Source of the DNA: Pseudomonadota bacterium
GTDB lineage: Bacteria; Pseudomonadota; Alphaproteobacteria; Sphingomonadales; Sphingomonadaceae
Length of the DNA stretch: 64,000 bases
Reading direction: 5' to 3'
Assembly (NCBI GenBank): GCA_023389105.1
Contig: JAEWEY010000010.1
Location: 310,001-374,000 of the forward strand
In this document: positions 15,436 through 23,595 of the stretch, piece by piece
How the letters are laid out: the number at the start of each line of letters is the position of its first letter
Position numbering within the stretch: the first letter of the stretch is position 1
Translations under genes and position numbers: made by a program
Notes under the pieces: generated by a model
Seen by the model: only the letters and a program-made list of their open reading frames with translations
Databases searched by the model: none
What the model was told of the DNA's origin: nothing

Positions 15436-17285
15436 GCCGCTGCCTTCCGCTGCGCGATCCAGCGGTCGATCTTGGCTTCCAGGATCGACAGCGGCAGCCC
15501 GCCGGTATTCAGGATCTGCGCGTGGAAATCGCGGATGTCGAACTTGGACCCAAGCTCAGTCTCCGCCTTCTTGCGCAGCCGCTGGATCGTCAGCGCACCG
15601 ATCTTGTACGCGGTCGCCTGGCTCGGGATCGCGATGTAGCGTTCGACCTCGGCGGTCGCGTCGGTTTTCCCCATGCCTGAATTCGACAGCATGTAGGTAA
15701 TCGCCTGGTCGCGGGTCCACCCCTTGGTATGCAACCCGGTGTCGACGACCAAGCGCATCGCGCGCAGCATTTCGTCATTGAGCGTCCCGAACCGCGCCAG
15801 CGGATCCTTGTAGAAACCCATGTCGTAACCGAGCGTCTCGGCATAAAGCGCCCAGCCCTCGACGTAGGCCGTGTTGCCGCCGAACCGCATGAAGTTGGGC
15901 AGGTTCGGATCTTCCTGCGCCAGGCTGATCTGGAAGTGATGCCCCGGTTCGCCTTCGTGCAGGAAGAGCGTTGTCTCGCCCCACGTCATGCGTGACGGCA
16001 GGTCGTAGGCGTTGAAGTAAAAGGTGCCCGGCCGCGACCCATCCGGCGTTCCGCTGTCGTAGCTTCCGCCCGCCTCGAACTTTTCGCGGAATTCCGGATA
16101 GGGCCGGATCACCAGCGGGGTCTTCGGCACCAGCGAGAAGTATTTCGGAATCTGCGCGTCGACCTTCTGCTTGAGGTCGTAATAATCCTGCGTCAGCGAC
16201 GCCCGGCTCTTCGGCTGAAACTTCGGGCTGGTCCGCATGTAATCGAAGAAGGCGTGCAGATCGCCCTTGAAGCCGAGCTCGTCGCGGACGCCTTCGAATT
16301 CCTTGGTGATCCGCGCGACTTCGCTGAGCCCGAGGTTGTGGATTTCGTCCGGCGTCATCGGCAGCGTCGTCGTCGACTGCACCTGGTAGCGATAAAGCGC
16401 GTCGCCACCCTTCATGTAACTGAGGCCAACCCCGTCCCGCGCCTTGGGCAGATATTCGTTCTTCAGGAAATCCCGCAGCCGTGTCAGCGCCGGATACACT
16501 GTCGTCGTCAGCGACCGACGGAACTCACTCGTTAGCCGCGCGCGATCGGCCGCGCCGATGCTCGCCGGGAAATCCCTGATCGGCCCCCAATAAGGTGACG
16601 CCTCGGGCTTGAGCTTCAGCTGATCGTTGAGCTGCTCAATCATGTTGCGGACGGTCAGCTTGGTGTCGAAGACGCCTTCCGCTTCGCCCTTCCGCCACTG
16701 CGCGATCGCCTCGTCGATATTCGCCGCAAAATCGCGGTTACGCTTCAGGCTGTTGTCGTAGTCGGCGACGGTCTTGAACGGCGCACTGCCCTGCCCGCTC
16801 GCCAGCGTCGGATATTCGGTGTGCAGGCCGTAGAAGTGATTCATCGGCCGCGCTTCGAACAAGGGCAGCAGGTCCGGCTGCAGGCCGCGCAGATCGTCCT
16901 TCGTCTGGAACTCGAACACGTCGTAGGCGATCTGATCGGTTGCGTTCAGCTCGCCGCGCGGGATGGTACGAAGCGCGGCAAGATCCTGCTCCGCGGCCGC
17001 CTTCTCCGCCTGGTAATGCGCGTCGCTGTAGAGGTCGCCGAGCCGGTCCGCGAAGCGCATGTCGCCCCGATACAGCGCCTGCAGCGGGTTGCGTTTCAGG
17101 CTCGCTTCGTCGCTGTCCTTGAACAGCTTGAACAGCCGATCGTGGGCACTCGCCTGCGGCGCATCCGTGACGACCGTCGGCGACGAGATGATCGGCTTGC
17201 TCGAAACCACGGGAGCGTTCGTTTCTGCGCAGGCGCCGAGCGCCAGCATCGAGCAAGACAAAATGAAACGTCCGGCAATCATCAT
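15432..17285 (-). CDS. DUF885 family lipoprotein, putative metallopeptidase
   Basis: A 617-residue protein with a lipobox (SMLALGAC) near residue 19, so probably lipid-anchored in the periplasm. DUF885 proteins are zinc-peptidase-like; the core HEGEPGHHFQ, WALYAETLGYDMGF and the downstream RFGTLNDEMLRAMRLVVDTG are all present. Related proteins are distant relatives of M32 carboxypeptidases. The start at ATG 17285 (MMIAGRF) puts the signal sequence at the N-terminus; the longer frame to 17321 would spoil it. The RcnB-like gene lies upstream on the same strand but a terminator separates them. Confidence 0.88.
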   Translation of the reverse strand: MMIAGRFILSCSMLALGACAETNAPVVSSKPIISSPTVVTDAPQASAHDRLFKLFKDSDEASLKRNPLQALYRGDMRFADRLGDLYSDAHYQAEKAAAEQDLAALRTIPRGELNATDQIAYDVFEFQTKDDLRGLQPDLLPLFEARPMNHFYGLHTEYPTLASGQGSAPFKTVADYDNSLKRNRDFAANIDEAIAQWRKGEAEGVFDTKLTVRNMIEQLNDQLKLKPEASPYWGPIRDFPASIGAADRARLTSEFRRSLTTTVYPALTRLRDFLKNEYLPKARDGVGLSYMKGGDALYRYQVQSTTTLPMTPDEIHNLGLSEVARITKEFEGVRDELGFKGDLHAFFDYMRTSPKFQPKSRASLTQDYYDLKQKVDAQIPKYFSLVPKTPLVIRPYPEFREKFEAGGSYDSGTPDGSRPGTFYFNAYDLPSRMTWGETTLFLHEGEPGHHFQISLAQEDPNLPNFMRFGGNTAYVEGWALYAETLGYDMGFYKDPLARFGTLNDEMLRAMRLVVDTGLHTKGWTRDQAITYMLSNSGMGKTDATAEVERYIAIPSQATAYKIGALTIQRLRKKAETELGSKFDIRDFHAQILNTGGLPLSILEAKIDRWIAQRKAAA

Positions 17286-17319
17286 TTCGGAAACCTCGCT
17301 ACGCCGTCGTCGGGCGCGC

Positions 17320-17360
17320 AAAAAGAAAGGGCGCTGCGGTTACGCCCGCAACGCCCCTTT
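17320..17360 (-). terminator. Rho-independent terminator after the RcnB-like gene
   Basis: On the minus strand AAAGGGGCGTTGCGG pairs, with one bulge, with CCGCAGCGCCCTTT, and the stem is followed by CTTTTT. It lies 20 nt after the stop of the RcnB-like gene and 35 nt upstream of the DUF885 start, separating the two transcripts. Confidence 0.7.
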
Positions 17361-17379
17361 GATCAATAACCGGTAGCTT

Positions 17380-18204
17380 CTACCAGAAGAAGTTCGGGAT
17401 CGCGTCGATCACCTGTCCCGAATAGATGTCCACCAGCAGCGCATCGTTCCAGTAGCGGATCCACTGCGTGCCCGGCGGCGGGTACGGCAGGCCGTACATG
17501 GCCGGATCGAACCAGTAGTTCTGCCCGTAATAGGCCGGGCTCAACCGATACCCGATGTCGTAGCGGCGATAATTATAGCCGAACGGATCGAAGTAGATGC
17601 CGAGGCGGAACGTCGATCGGTGCTGGTCGCGATACCGGCGCCAGTCGTAGCGGCGGTCGTTTCGCCAGTCGCGATTCCAGGTCCCGCTCCATCGGCGGCC
17701 ATCGACCGTTGGCTGGCGGTTCTGCCATGCCTGGCGCTGTTGCCAATCCTGGTTGACCTCGCCGCCCGGCCGGTTCCAGCCGCCGTTGCGATCGCGCGTC
17801 CAGCGCTGGGTCTCGCCCGCGCGTTGGTCGGGCTGGCGGGTCCAGTGCGATGTTTCACCCGAACGCTGGACATTGTCGCGGTTCCAGCGCGCAGTGCCGT
17901 CGCCCCGCTGCTGGCGATACGCCTGAATCTGCTCGGGGCTCGGGCGCTGCCCATCGAACGAAGGCCGGTTGCCGTCAAAGCGCGGACGGTCGCCGCGATT
18001 GCCGTCGAACTGCGACCGGTCAGGACGGTTGCCGCTGAACTGCGGGCGTTCCGGGCGATTATTGTTTTCGGGCCGCTGCACGCTGGGCTGCTCCGCCCGC
18101 TCGGGTCGCGCGCGCGGCTCGCTCTGCTCACCGTCCTTGGGACGGGCGATCGCGGGGCCGACGGCAACACTAGTTAGAAGAAGCGCTACGATAAACTTAC
18201 GCAT
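17380..18204 (-). CDS. RcnB family periplasmic protein with repetitive R/N/P-rich region
   Basis: A 274-residue protein with a signal peptide (MRKFIVALLLTSVAVGPAIA). The mature part begins with about 75 residues of near-repeats built on FDGN-R-x-DRP, then W/R/Q-rich blocks such as HWTRQPDQRAGETQRWTR. The C-terminal domain PPPGTQWIRYWNDALLVDI with the final GQVIDAI matches RcnB, a periplasmic protein linked to nickel/cobalt homeostasis in E. coli. E. coli RcnB has about 110 residues, so the long N-terminal region is extra. Whether it binds metal is unknown; histidines are few. Confidence 0.75.
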   Translation of the reverse strand: MRKFIVALLLTSVAVGPAIARPKDGEQSEPRARPERAEQPSVQRPENNNRPERPQFSGNRPDRSQFDGNRGDRPRFDGNRPSFDGQRPSPEQIQAYRQQRGDGTARWNRDNVQRSGETSHWTRQPDQRAGETQRWTRDRNGGWNRPGGEVNQDWQQRQAWQNRQPTVDGRRWSGTWNRDWRNDRRYDWRRYRDQHRSTFRLGIYFDPFGYNYRRYDIGYRLSPAYYGQNYWFDPAMYGLPYPPPGTQWIRYWNDALLVDIYSGQVIDAIPNFFW

Positions 18205-18282
18205 GGTCGTGACTCTCTCAAGTTCCTGAGGAGTGAATTGCGCCTGAGTCCATGAGCGGCGGCTTAACCGTTTCGGAAGCGT

Positions 18283-18780
18283 TTATTCAGCCTTCTGGGG
18301 CGCGGTTGTGGTGCGCGCAGAAACTTCCGGTTCCTTGGGCGCCGCGGCCTGCGCTGCCCGCGCGATCGCTTTGCGAATACGAACGTAAGCGCCACAGCGG
18401 CAGATATTCGGCAGGGCATTGATCTGCTCGTCCGACGGCGCCGGATTCGCGTCCAGCATGGCGGCGATCGCCATCATGAACCCCGGCTCGCAATAGCCGC
18501 ACATCGTAACCTGTTCGGCGAGCCACGCCTGCTGCACCGGATGCGATCCGCCAAGCCCTTCGATGGTCGTCACCGTCGCCCCTTCCAGCGCGCCGATCGC
18601 AACGCTGCAGCTTGTCACGGCCTGACCGTCGATGATGACCGTGCATGCCCCGCAATCACGGCTGTCGCAGCCATATTTGGTGCCGGTCAGGTTCGATGCA
18701 TCGCGCAGCGCCCACAGCAAGGGCGTCGCCGGATCGAGCCGGTAATTCACGCCTTCGCCATTGACCGTCATCCGCGCCAT
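18283..18780 (-). CDS. (2Fe-2S)-binding small subunit of a xanthine dehydrogenase-family enzyme
   Basis: A 165-residue protein starting MARMTVNGEGVNYRLD. The plant-ferredoxin-like cluster motif is GCDSRDCGAC with a fourth cysteine in VTSC; the second cluster uses MCGYCEPG and ICRCG. This is the pattern of IorA/CoxS-type small subunits that pass electrons from a molybdenum cofactor subunit. The large molybdopterin subunit normally sits next door, but none is found in this window. The upstream neighbour is a divergent alpha/beta hydrolase 46 nt away. It may pair with a large subunit encoded elsewhere. Confidence 0.88.
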   Translation of the reverse strand: MARMTVNGEGVNYRLDPATPLLWALRDASNLTGTKYGCDSRDCGACTVIIDGQAVTSCSVAIGALEGATVTTIEGLGGSHPVQQAWLAEQVTMCGYCEPGFMMAIAAMLDANPAPSDEQINALPNICRCGAYVRIRKAIARAAQAAAPKEPEVSARTTTAPQKAE

Positions 18781-18826
18781 CGCGCGGGTGCTAGCGCGGG
18801 CGGCGTCTCCCTGCCAAGAGACGGCC

Positions 18827-19609
18827 ATGCCCAGGATCGAAACCCAGTTCGGCACGTCCCTTGGATATGACGAGGCAGGTGGCGGCGACGCCATCCCGCT
18901 CATGTTCCTGCACGGCGTCGGTTCTGACAAATCTGTGTGGCATCCGCAGCTCGACTATTTCGGCCAAAGCCGGCGTACCATCGCCTTTGATTATCCCGGC
19001 TATGGCGAAAGCGATCCTGCGCCCGCCGGCACGACCCGCGACGATTATGCTTCCGCGATCCTGTCCGCGATGCGGGCATTGGGTATTGATCGTGCGCACG
19101 TTTGCGGCCTGTCGCTCGGCGGCGTCATCGCAATTGCCCTTCATCACGCAAAGCCGGAGGGCTGCGCTTCGCTCATCCTCGCAGACACTTTCGCGGTCCA
19201 TCCCGACGGCCGGGCGATCTACGATCGATCCTGCGCGGCCAGCAGCGACATGCCGGCCCTCGCCCGCGGCCGCGTCGATGCCCTGCTCGCCGCGCCGGCC
19301 GATGATGCCGTCCGCGCGGAAGTGGTCGACACCATGGCGCGCATCGACCCCGAGGCCTTCCGCATTGGTGCCGAAGCTGTCTGGCTCGCCGATCAACGCG
19401 ACCGGGCGGCAGCTATCGGTGTGCCGACCATCGTCATCTGCGGTGACCATGACACGGTGACGCCGCCGGATCTGTCATACGAACTCGGCTCCCTCATCTC
19501 GGGAAGTACGGTCGCGATGATCGAGGGCGCAGGGCATTTGGGCAATCTAGAAAAGGCGGCCGTCTTCAACCGCCTGGTCGAAGACTTCATCGCCAAGGTT
19601 GAGCGGTGA
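18827..19609 (+). CDS. Alpha/beta hydrolase
   Basis: A 260-residue hydrolase starting MPRIETQFGTSLGYDEAG. The oxyanion HGVGSD, the nucleophile elbow GLSLGG, the acid in CGDHDTVTP and the late histidine in GAGHLGN make a complete triad. It most resembles 3-oxoadipate enol-lactonase-like hydrolases, but substrate cannot be told from sequence. Its TGA overlaps the GTG of the following bifunctional flavoenzyme by 4 nt, so it may act on the product of that enzyme, for example as a thioesterase or ring hydrolase. Confidence 0.88.
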   Translation: MPRIETQFGTSLGYDEAGGGDAIPLMFLHGVGSDKSVWHPQLDYFGQSRRTIAFDYPGYGESDPAPAGTTRDDYASAILSAMRALGIDRAHVCGLSLGGVIAIALHHAKPEGCASLILADTFAVHPDGRAIYDRSCAASSDMPALARGRVDALLAAPADDAVRAEVVDTMARIDPEAFRIGAEAVWLADQRDRAAAIGVPTIVICGDHDTVTPPDLSYELGSLISGSTVAMIEGAGHLGNLEKAAVFNRLVEDFIAKVER

Positions 19610-21909
19610 AGATCGCGTGCGTCGGCGCGGGGCCAGCCGGCCTTTACTTCGCGATTTCGATGAAACTGCGGGATCCAAGCCATGAAATAGATGTGTTCGA
19701 GCGCAATGCGCGCGGCGTCACCTTCGGTTGGGGCGTCGTTTTTTCCGACCTCACCGTCGACAACATCACCCGCAACGATCCCGTCTCCGCCGCCACGATC
19801 ACTGGCGAGTTCGCACATTGGGACGACATCGATGTCCACATCCACGGACAGACGATCACCTCCGGCGGGCACGGCTTCATCGGCATCGGCCGCAAGCGCC
19901 TGCTCGAAATCCTGTGTGCGCGCGCTGAGGAATTGGGCGTTACGCTGCACTTCGACGCCGAATGCGAGCCGGCAAACCCGCGGTGGCGCGACTACGACCT
20001 CGTTATCGCCGCCGATGGCGCCAACTCGCGCTTCCGCGATGCGACGCCCGAGGCGTTCGGCGTCGACATCGACGTGCGCGCGAACAAGTTCGTGTGGCTC
20101 GGCACTTCGAAAGTGTTCGAAGCCTTCACCTTCGCCTTCGAGGAGACGGATCACGGATGGGTCTGGGCGCACGCCTATAAATTCGCGCCCGACTGCTCGA
20201 CCTTCATCGTTGAATGTTCGGAAAGCACGTGGCGCGGGCTCGGGTTCGACCGGATGTCGCAGGACGAAAGCATCGCCGCCTGCGAGAGGCTGTTCGCGAA
20301 ATATCTCGACGGCCACGCGCTGCAGTCGAATGCGACGCACCTCGTTGGCTCTGCGGCCTGGCTCAACTTCCGCCGCATCAAGTGTGAGCGCTGGTCGAGT
20401 GGCAACGTCATCTTGCTCGGCGACGCCGCGCACACGGCGCACTTCTCGATCGGCAGCGGCACCAAGCTCGCGCTCGAAGACGCAATAAAATTGGCCGAGG
20501 TTTTAAACCGTCCAAACATCAGCCTCGCGGCCGGCCTCGACGAATATGTCGCCGAGCGGAACCTCCAAGTGCTCAAGCTCCAGAACAGCGCGCGAAACTC
20601 GACCGAATGGTTCGAGACGCTGGAGCGCTACACGCATTTCGAGCCGTTGCAGTTCGCTTATTCCCTGCTGACGCGCAGCCAGCGCATCAGCCACGAAAAT
20701 CTGCGCGTGCGCGATGCCGCCTGGCTTTCCGAGGTCGAACGCTGGTTCTGGAACCGCGCGACGGACGGCAAGTCCGACAAGGCCGCGCCGCCGATGTTCG
20801 CGCCGTTCAAGCTTCGCGAAATGACCGTCGAAAACCGCATCACGGTGTCGCCGATGGCGATGTATTCCGCGGTCGACGGCACGCCAAACGACTTTCACTT
20901 CGTGCACTATGGTGAGCGGGCACTCGGCGGCGCCGGCCTGCTGTTCACCGAGATGACCTGCGTCTCGCCCGAGGGCCGGATCACCCCCGGCTGCACCGGC
21001 ATGTGGAACGACGAACATGTCGCCGCATGGAAGCGCATCGTCGACTTCGTGCACGCCGAATCGAAGGCGAAGATCTGCCTGCAGCTCGGCCACTCCGGCG
21101 CCAAGGGTTCGACGCGTCTCGGGTGGGAAGGCAATGACGTACCGCTCGCCGACGGCAACTGGGCGGTGATGGCCGCGAGCGATGTGCCGTGGTCGCCGGT
21201 CAACCAGGTGCCGACGCCGATGACCCGCGCCGACATGAACCGCGTCCGGGACGAGTTCGTGACAGCCGTGTGCATGGGCATGAGAGCCGGCTTCGACATG
21301 ATCGAACTCCACGCCGCGCACGGCTATTTGCTGTCGGGCTTCATCACGCCGCTGCAGAACAAGCGCAGTGACGAATATGGCGGTTCGCTCGAGAACCGGC
21401 TGCGCTACCCGCTCGAAGTTTTCGCCGCGATGCGCGCGGCCTGGCCGCAGGATCGCCCAATGTCCGTGCGAATCTCGGCGACGGACTGGGCCGGCGAAAG
21501 CGGCATCACGCCCGACGAAGCCGTCGAGATCGGCGAAGCCTTCGCACGCGAAGGGGCCGACTTGATCGATGTGTCGGCCGGGCAGACCTGGGCCGACCAG
21601 CAGCCGGTCTATGGCCGCATGTTCCAGACCCCATTCAGCGACCGCATCCGCAATCAGGGCAAGGTCGCGACGATGGCCGTCGGCAACATCTACGAGCCCG
21701 ACCACGCGAACTCAATCCTTGCCGCCGGCCGTGCAGATCTTGTCGCGCTGGCGCGTCCGCACCTCGTCGATCCGTTTTGGACGCTGCGCGCGGCGGCTCA
21801 GCTGGACTACCGCGACGTCGCCTGCCCGCCGCAATATCTCAACGGACTCAGCCAGCTGGCCCGCAACATGAAGCGCGACGCCGAAGCCGCGGCGGCGCTG
21901 AGGGTCTAG
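19606..21909 (+). CDS. Bifunctional flavoprotein: salicylyl-/2-aminobenzoyl-CoA monooxygenase fused to an old-yellow-enzyme reductase
   Basis: A 767-residue fusion read from GTG 19606. Residues 1 to about 385 are a class A flavin monooxygenase with GAGPAGLYFA at the N-terminus and GDAAHTAHFSIGSG for FAD. From about residue 398 an NADH:flavin oxidoreductase domain follows (MFAPFKLREMTVENRI, LQLGHSGAKG, HAAHGYLLSGF, NKRSDEYGGS). The same architecture occurs in 2-aminobenzoyl-CoA monooxygenase/reductase of Azoarcus evansii and in proteins named salicylyl-CoA 5-hydroxylase/oxidoreductase, which hydroxylate and reduce aromatic CoA esters. No CoA ligase or other catabolic gene lies nearby except the coupled hydrolase. 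Its stop shares CTAG with the PilZ gene. Confidence 0.9.
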   Translation: MKIACVGAGPAGLYFAISMKLRDPSHEIDVFERNARGVTFGWGVVFSDLTVDNITRNDPVSAATITGEFAHWDDIDVHIHGQTITSGGHGFIGIGRKRLLEILCARAEELGVTLHFDAECEPANPRWRDYDLVIAADGANSRFRDATPEAFGVDIDVRANKFVWLGTSKVFEAFTFAFEETDHGWVWAHAYKFAPDCSTFIVECSESTWRGLGFDRMSQDESIAACERLFAKYLDGHALQSNATHLVGSAAWLNFRRIKCERWSSGNVILLGDAAHTAHFSIGSGTKLALEDAIKLAEVLNRPNISLAAGLDEYVAERNLQVLKLQNSARNSTEWFETLERYTHFEPLQFAYSLLTRSQRISHENLRVRDAAWLSEVERWFWNRATDGKSDKAAPPMFAPFKLREMTVENRITVSPMAMYSAVDGTPNDFHFVHYGERALGGAGLLFTEMTCVSPEGRITPGCTGMWNDEHVAAWKRIVDFVHAESKAKICLQLGHSGAKGSTRLGWEGNDVPLADGNWAVMAASDVPWSPVNQVPTPMTRADMNRVRDEFVTAVCMGMRAGFDMIELHAAHGYLLSGFITPLQNKRSDEYGGSLENRLRYPLEVFAAMRAAWPQDRPMSVRISATDWAGESGITPDEAVEIGEAFAREGADLIDVSAGQTWADQQPVYGRMFQTPFSDRIRNQGKVATMAVGNIYEPDHANSILAAGRADLVALARPHLVDPFWTLRAAAQLDYRDVACPPQYLNGLSQLARNMKRDAEAAAALRV

Positions 21910-22184
21910 AGTGCGACCGGCTCCGCGAACACGCCGCCCGATTCATTACCGCAGGCCCAGCAGATGAGCGCCTTGACCGGAAACTGCTTTGCCGCCTCCA
22001 GGGTCACTTCCCAGCCCACTTCCAGCGGGTTGGCCGACAGCAGCCGGAAGCCGTCGCTCGACAGATTGACGATCTGCGCGTCCACCTCGCCCGTTTCGCA
22101 ATGCACGCGCACGTCGAAATCGACCTCGACGCGCGGGTCGCGCGGAGGCCATTCGGTGCCCGAAAGAATCGCTTCATGTTTCAT
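21906..22184 (-). CDS. PilZ domain protein
   Basis: A 92-residue single-domain protein. The cyclic-di-GMP binding elements are recognisable as RDPRVE (RxxxR-like) and NLSSDGFRL (N/DxSxxG). It would act as a small c-di-GMP receptor or adaptor. It converges with the flavoenzyme gene and shares the palindromic CTAG with its stop. The arginine motif is slightly degenerate, so c-di-GMP binding is likely but not certain. A second PilZ protein lies at 60826-61218. Confidence 0.8.
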   Translation of the reverse strand: MKHEAILSGTEWPPRDPRVEVDFDVRVHCETGEVDAQIVNLSSDGFRLLSANPLEVGWEVTLEAAKQFPVKALICWACGNESGGVFAEPVAL

Positions 22185-22327
22185 GCCACGTCCACTTCAC
22201 TTCGCGAATGCGCCGGCGTCCACTCCGGTGCGCGCATCGGTTCCACTGCAGCAATTTGACGCAACATCTTTAAGCAGCGTGTGAAGGAAACGGGTTGCGA
22301 AATCGTTTACCTCGTTCGGCGCCACGG

Positions 22328-22606
22328 TCAGGCGCTGGTGACGGGCTCCGCCCATTCGCGCGCTTTTTCGACTGCGTTGAGTTCGCGGATGAGCGCGTCC
22401 ACGTTGCGCGTCATTTCGTCGAGGAAGGTGATCTGATGCCGCGCCCCGCGATAGCTCTCCGCCATCAGGATCGCGTCAATCAGGATCGGCACCACCAGGC
22501 TTTCGGGATCGTCGACGCTCTCCAGTCCGCGCAGCTTGGCCAGCGCCTTGCGCCGTGCCGCGACCGGATCGTTCATCGCTTCGCTACGCCCGATACACCA
22601 TGCCAT
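22328..22606 (-). CDS. Conserved hypothetical protein
   Basis: A 92-residue, mostly helical soluble protein starting MAWCIGRSEAMNDPVAARR. No catalytic motif, signal or membrane segment is seen, and I do not recognise the family. The start is well supported by AGGAGA seven bases before the ATG. It is divergent from the ROK kinase gene and separated from the PilZ gene by about 140 bases in which I see nothing. Confidence 0.6.
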   Translation of the reverse strand: MAWCIGRSEAMNDPVAARRKALAKLRGLESVDDPESLVVPILIDAILMAESYRGARHQITFLDEMTRNVDALIRELNAVEKAREWAEPVTSA

Positions 22607-22642
22607 TCTTCGTCTCCTGAACCTTGCGCAAAAGATACGCCG

Positions 22643-22735
22643 ATGATGGCGAAGCGGAAGTTCAGGCTGGCGCGGGCGACGCGCGGACTGGCGCAGCCGA
22701 AGTTAAGCCTGACCTGGGAAATGGCGGGCAAATGA
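22643..22735 (+). CDS. Possible 30-residue leader ORF coupled to the ROK kinase
   Basis: An ORF starting with two ATGs (22643, 22646) encodes a short, strongly basic peptide (MMAKRKFRLARATRG...) and ends with TGA overlapping the ATG of the kinase gene as ATGA. The overlap follows the coupling pattern used throughout the window. There is no clear ribosome site and no recognised family, so it may be chance. Confidence 0.3.
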   Translation: MMAKRKFRLARATRGLAQPKLSLTWEMAGK

Positions 22736-23595
22736 CCTACGCCGGCATCGAACTGGGCGGCACCAAATGCGTCGCTATCCTGGCGGATGGACCGGAACGG
22801 ATCCTGGCGCGTGAGACCGTCGAGACGACAACCCCGCGCGAGACACTGGCCGCATTGGCGGCCATTCTTGCACGCTGGGACTTTGCGGCCTTGGGCGTTG
22901 CTAGTTTCGGCCCCATCGACATCGATCCTGTTTCACCATACTACGGTCAGTTGCGGGCGACCCCGAAGCCGGGCTGGGCGCATACCGACATCCTCGCGCC
23001 ACTTGCAGCCGCGGCAGACGTGCCGGCGCGCCTCGATACCGACGTGAATGGCGCCGCTTTTGCCGAGATGCGCTGGGGCTGCGCGCGTGGGATGAACGAT
23101 TTCGCCTACATCACCGTCGGCACCGGGATCGGCGTTGGACTGATCGTCAACGGTCAGCCGACACGTGGGTTCGGGCATTCGGAATTGGGGCATCTGCGCG
23201 TCGCACGCCTGGCCGGTGACGACTGGCCGGGATCCTGTCCATTTCATGGCGACTGCGTTGAAGGCGTGGCCTCGGGGACGGCGCTCAGCGCGCGTTTGGG
23301 CGAAGGGTTGATTAGCGCCCCGCCGGAGCATGAGGCCTGGAATGCTGTGACTTGGGCGCTGGCACAACTTTGCCACGCCATCGTGCTGACTGCCGCGCCG
23401 CGGCGAATCGCGATTGGCGGCGGCGTCCCGGCGCGCCAGCCGCATCTGCTCGAGAAGATTGAGGCAAAGTTGATCGAAAGCCTCAACGGCTATGTCGAGT
23501 TGCCCATCTCCAAAGGCTACGTTTGCGCCCCCGAGCTTGGCGATGACGCAGGTCCTCTCGGAGCCATTGCGCTCGCCATGCAGGCGGCAACTTAG
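22732..23595 (+). CDS. ROK family sugar kinase (fructokinase-like)
   Basis: A 287-residue protein starting MTYAGIELGGTKCVAILADG. Phosphate-binding motif GGTK, the catalytic aspartate in DTDVNGAAFAE, ITVGTGIGVGLI and the zinc-type HSELGHLRV/CPFHGDCVEG segment identify a ROK kinase of the fructokinase/mannokinase group. It phosphorylates a hexose with ATP in the cytoplasm. Length fits the family. No sugar transporter or other sugar gene is adjacent. It converges with the ATP-grasp gene, stop codons abutting. Confidence 0.9.
   Translation: MTYAGIELGGTKCVAILADGPERILARETVETTTPRETLAALAAILARWDFAALGVASFGPIDIDPVSPYYGQLRATPKPGWAHTDILAPLAAAADVPARLDTDVNGAAFAEMRWGCARGMNDFAYITVGTGIGVGLIVNGQPTRGFGHSELGHLRVARLAGDDWPGSCPFHGDCVEGVASGTALSARLGEGLISAPPEHEAWNAVTWALAQLCHAIVLTAAPRRIAIGGGVPARQPHLLEKIEAKLIESLNGYVELPISKGYVCAPELGDDAGPLGAIALAMQAAT

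Noticed and set aside
17880..18100. CRISPR-like array in the RcnB-like gene
   Set aside because: The repeats are imperfect, in frame and coding; there are no spacers and no cas genes.
20503..21705. A 400-codon minus-strand open frame
   Set aside because: It is antisense to the OYE half of the bifunctional flavoenzyme and has shadow-like composition.
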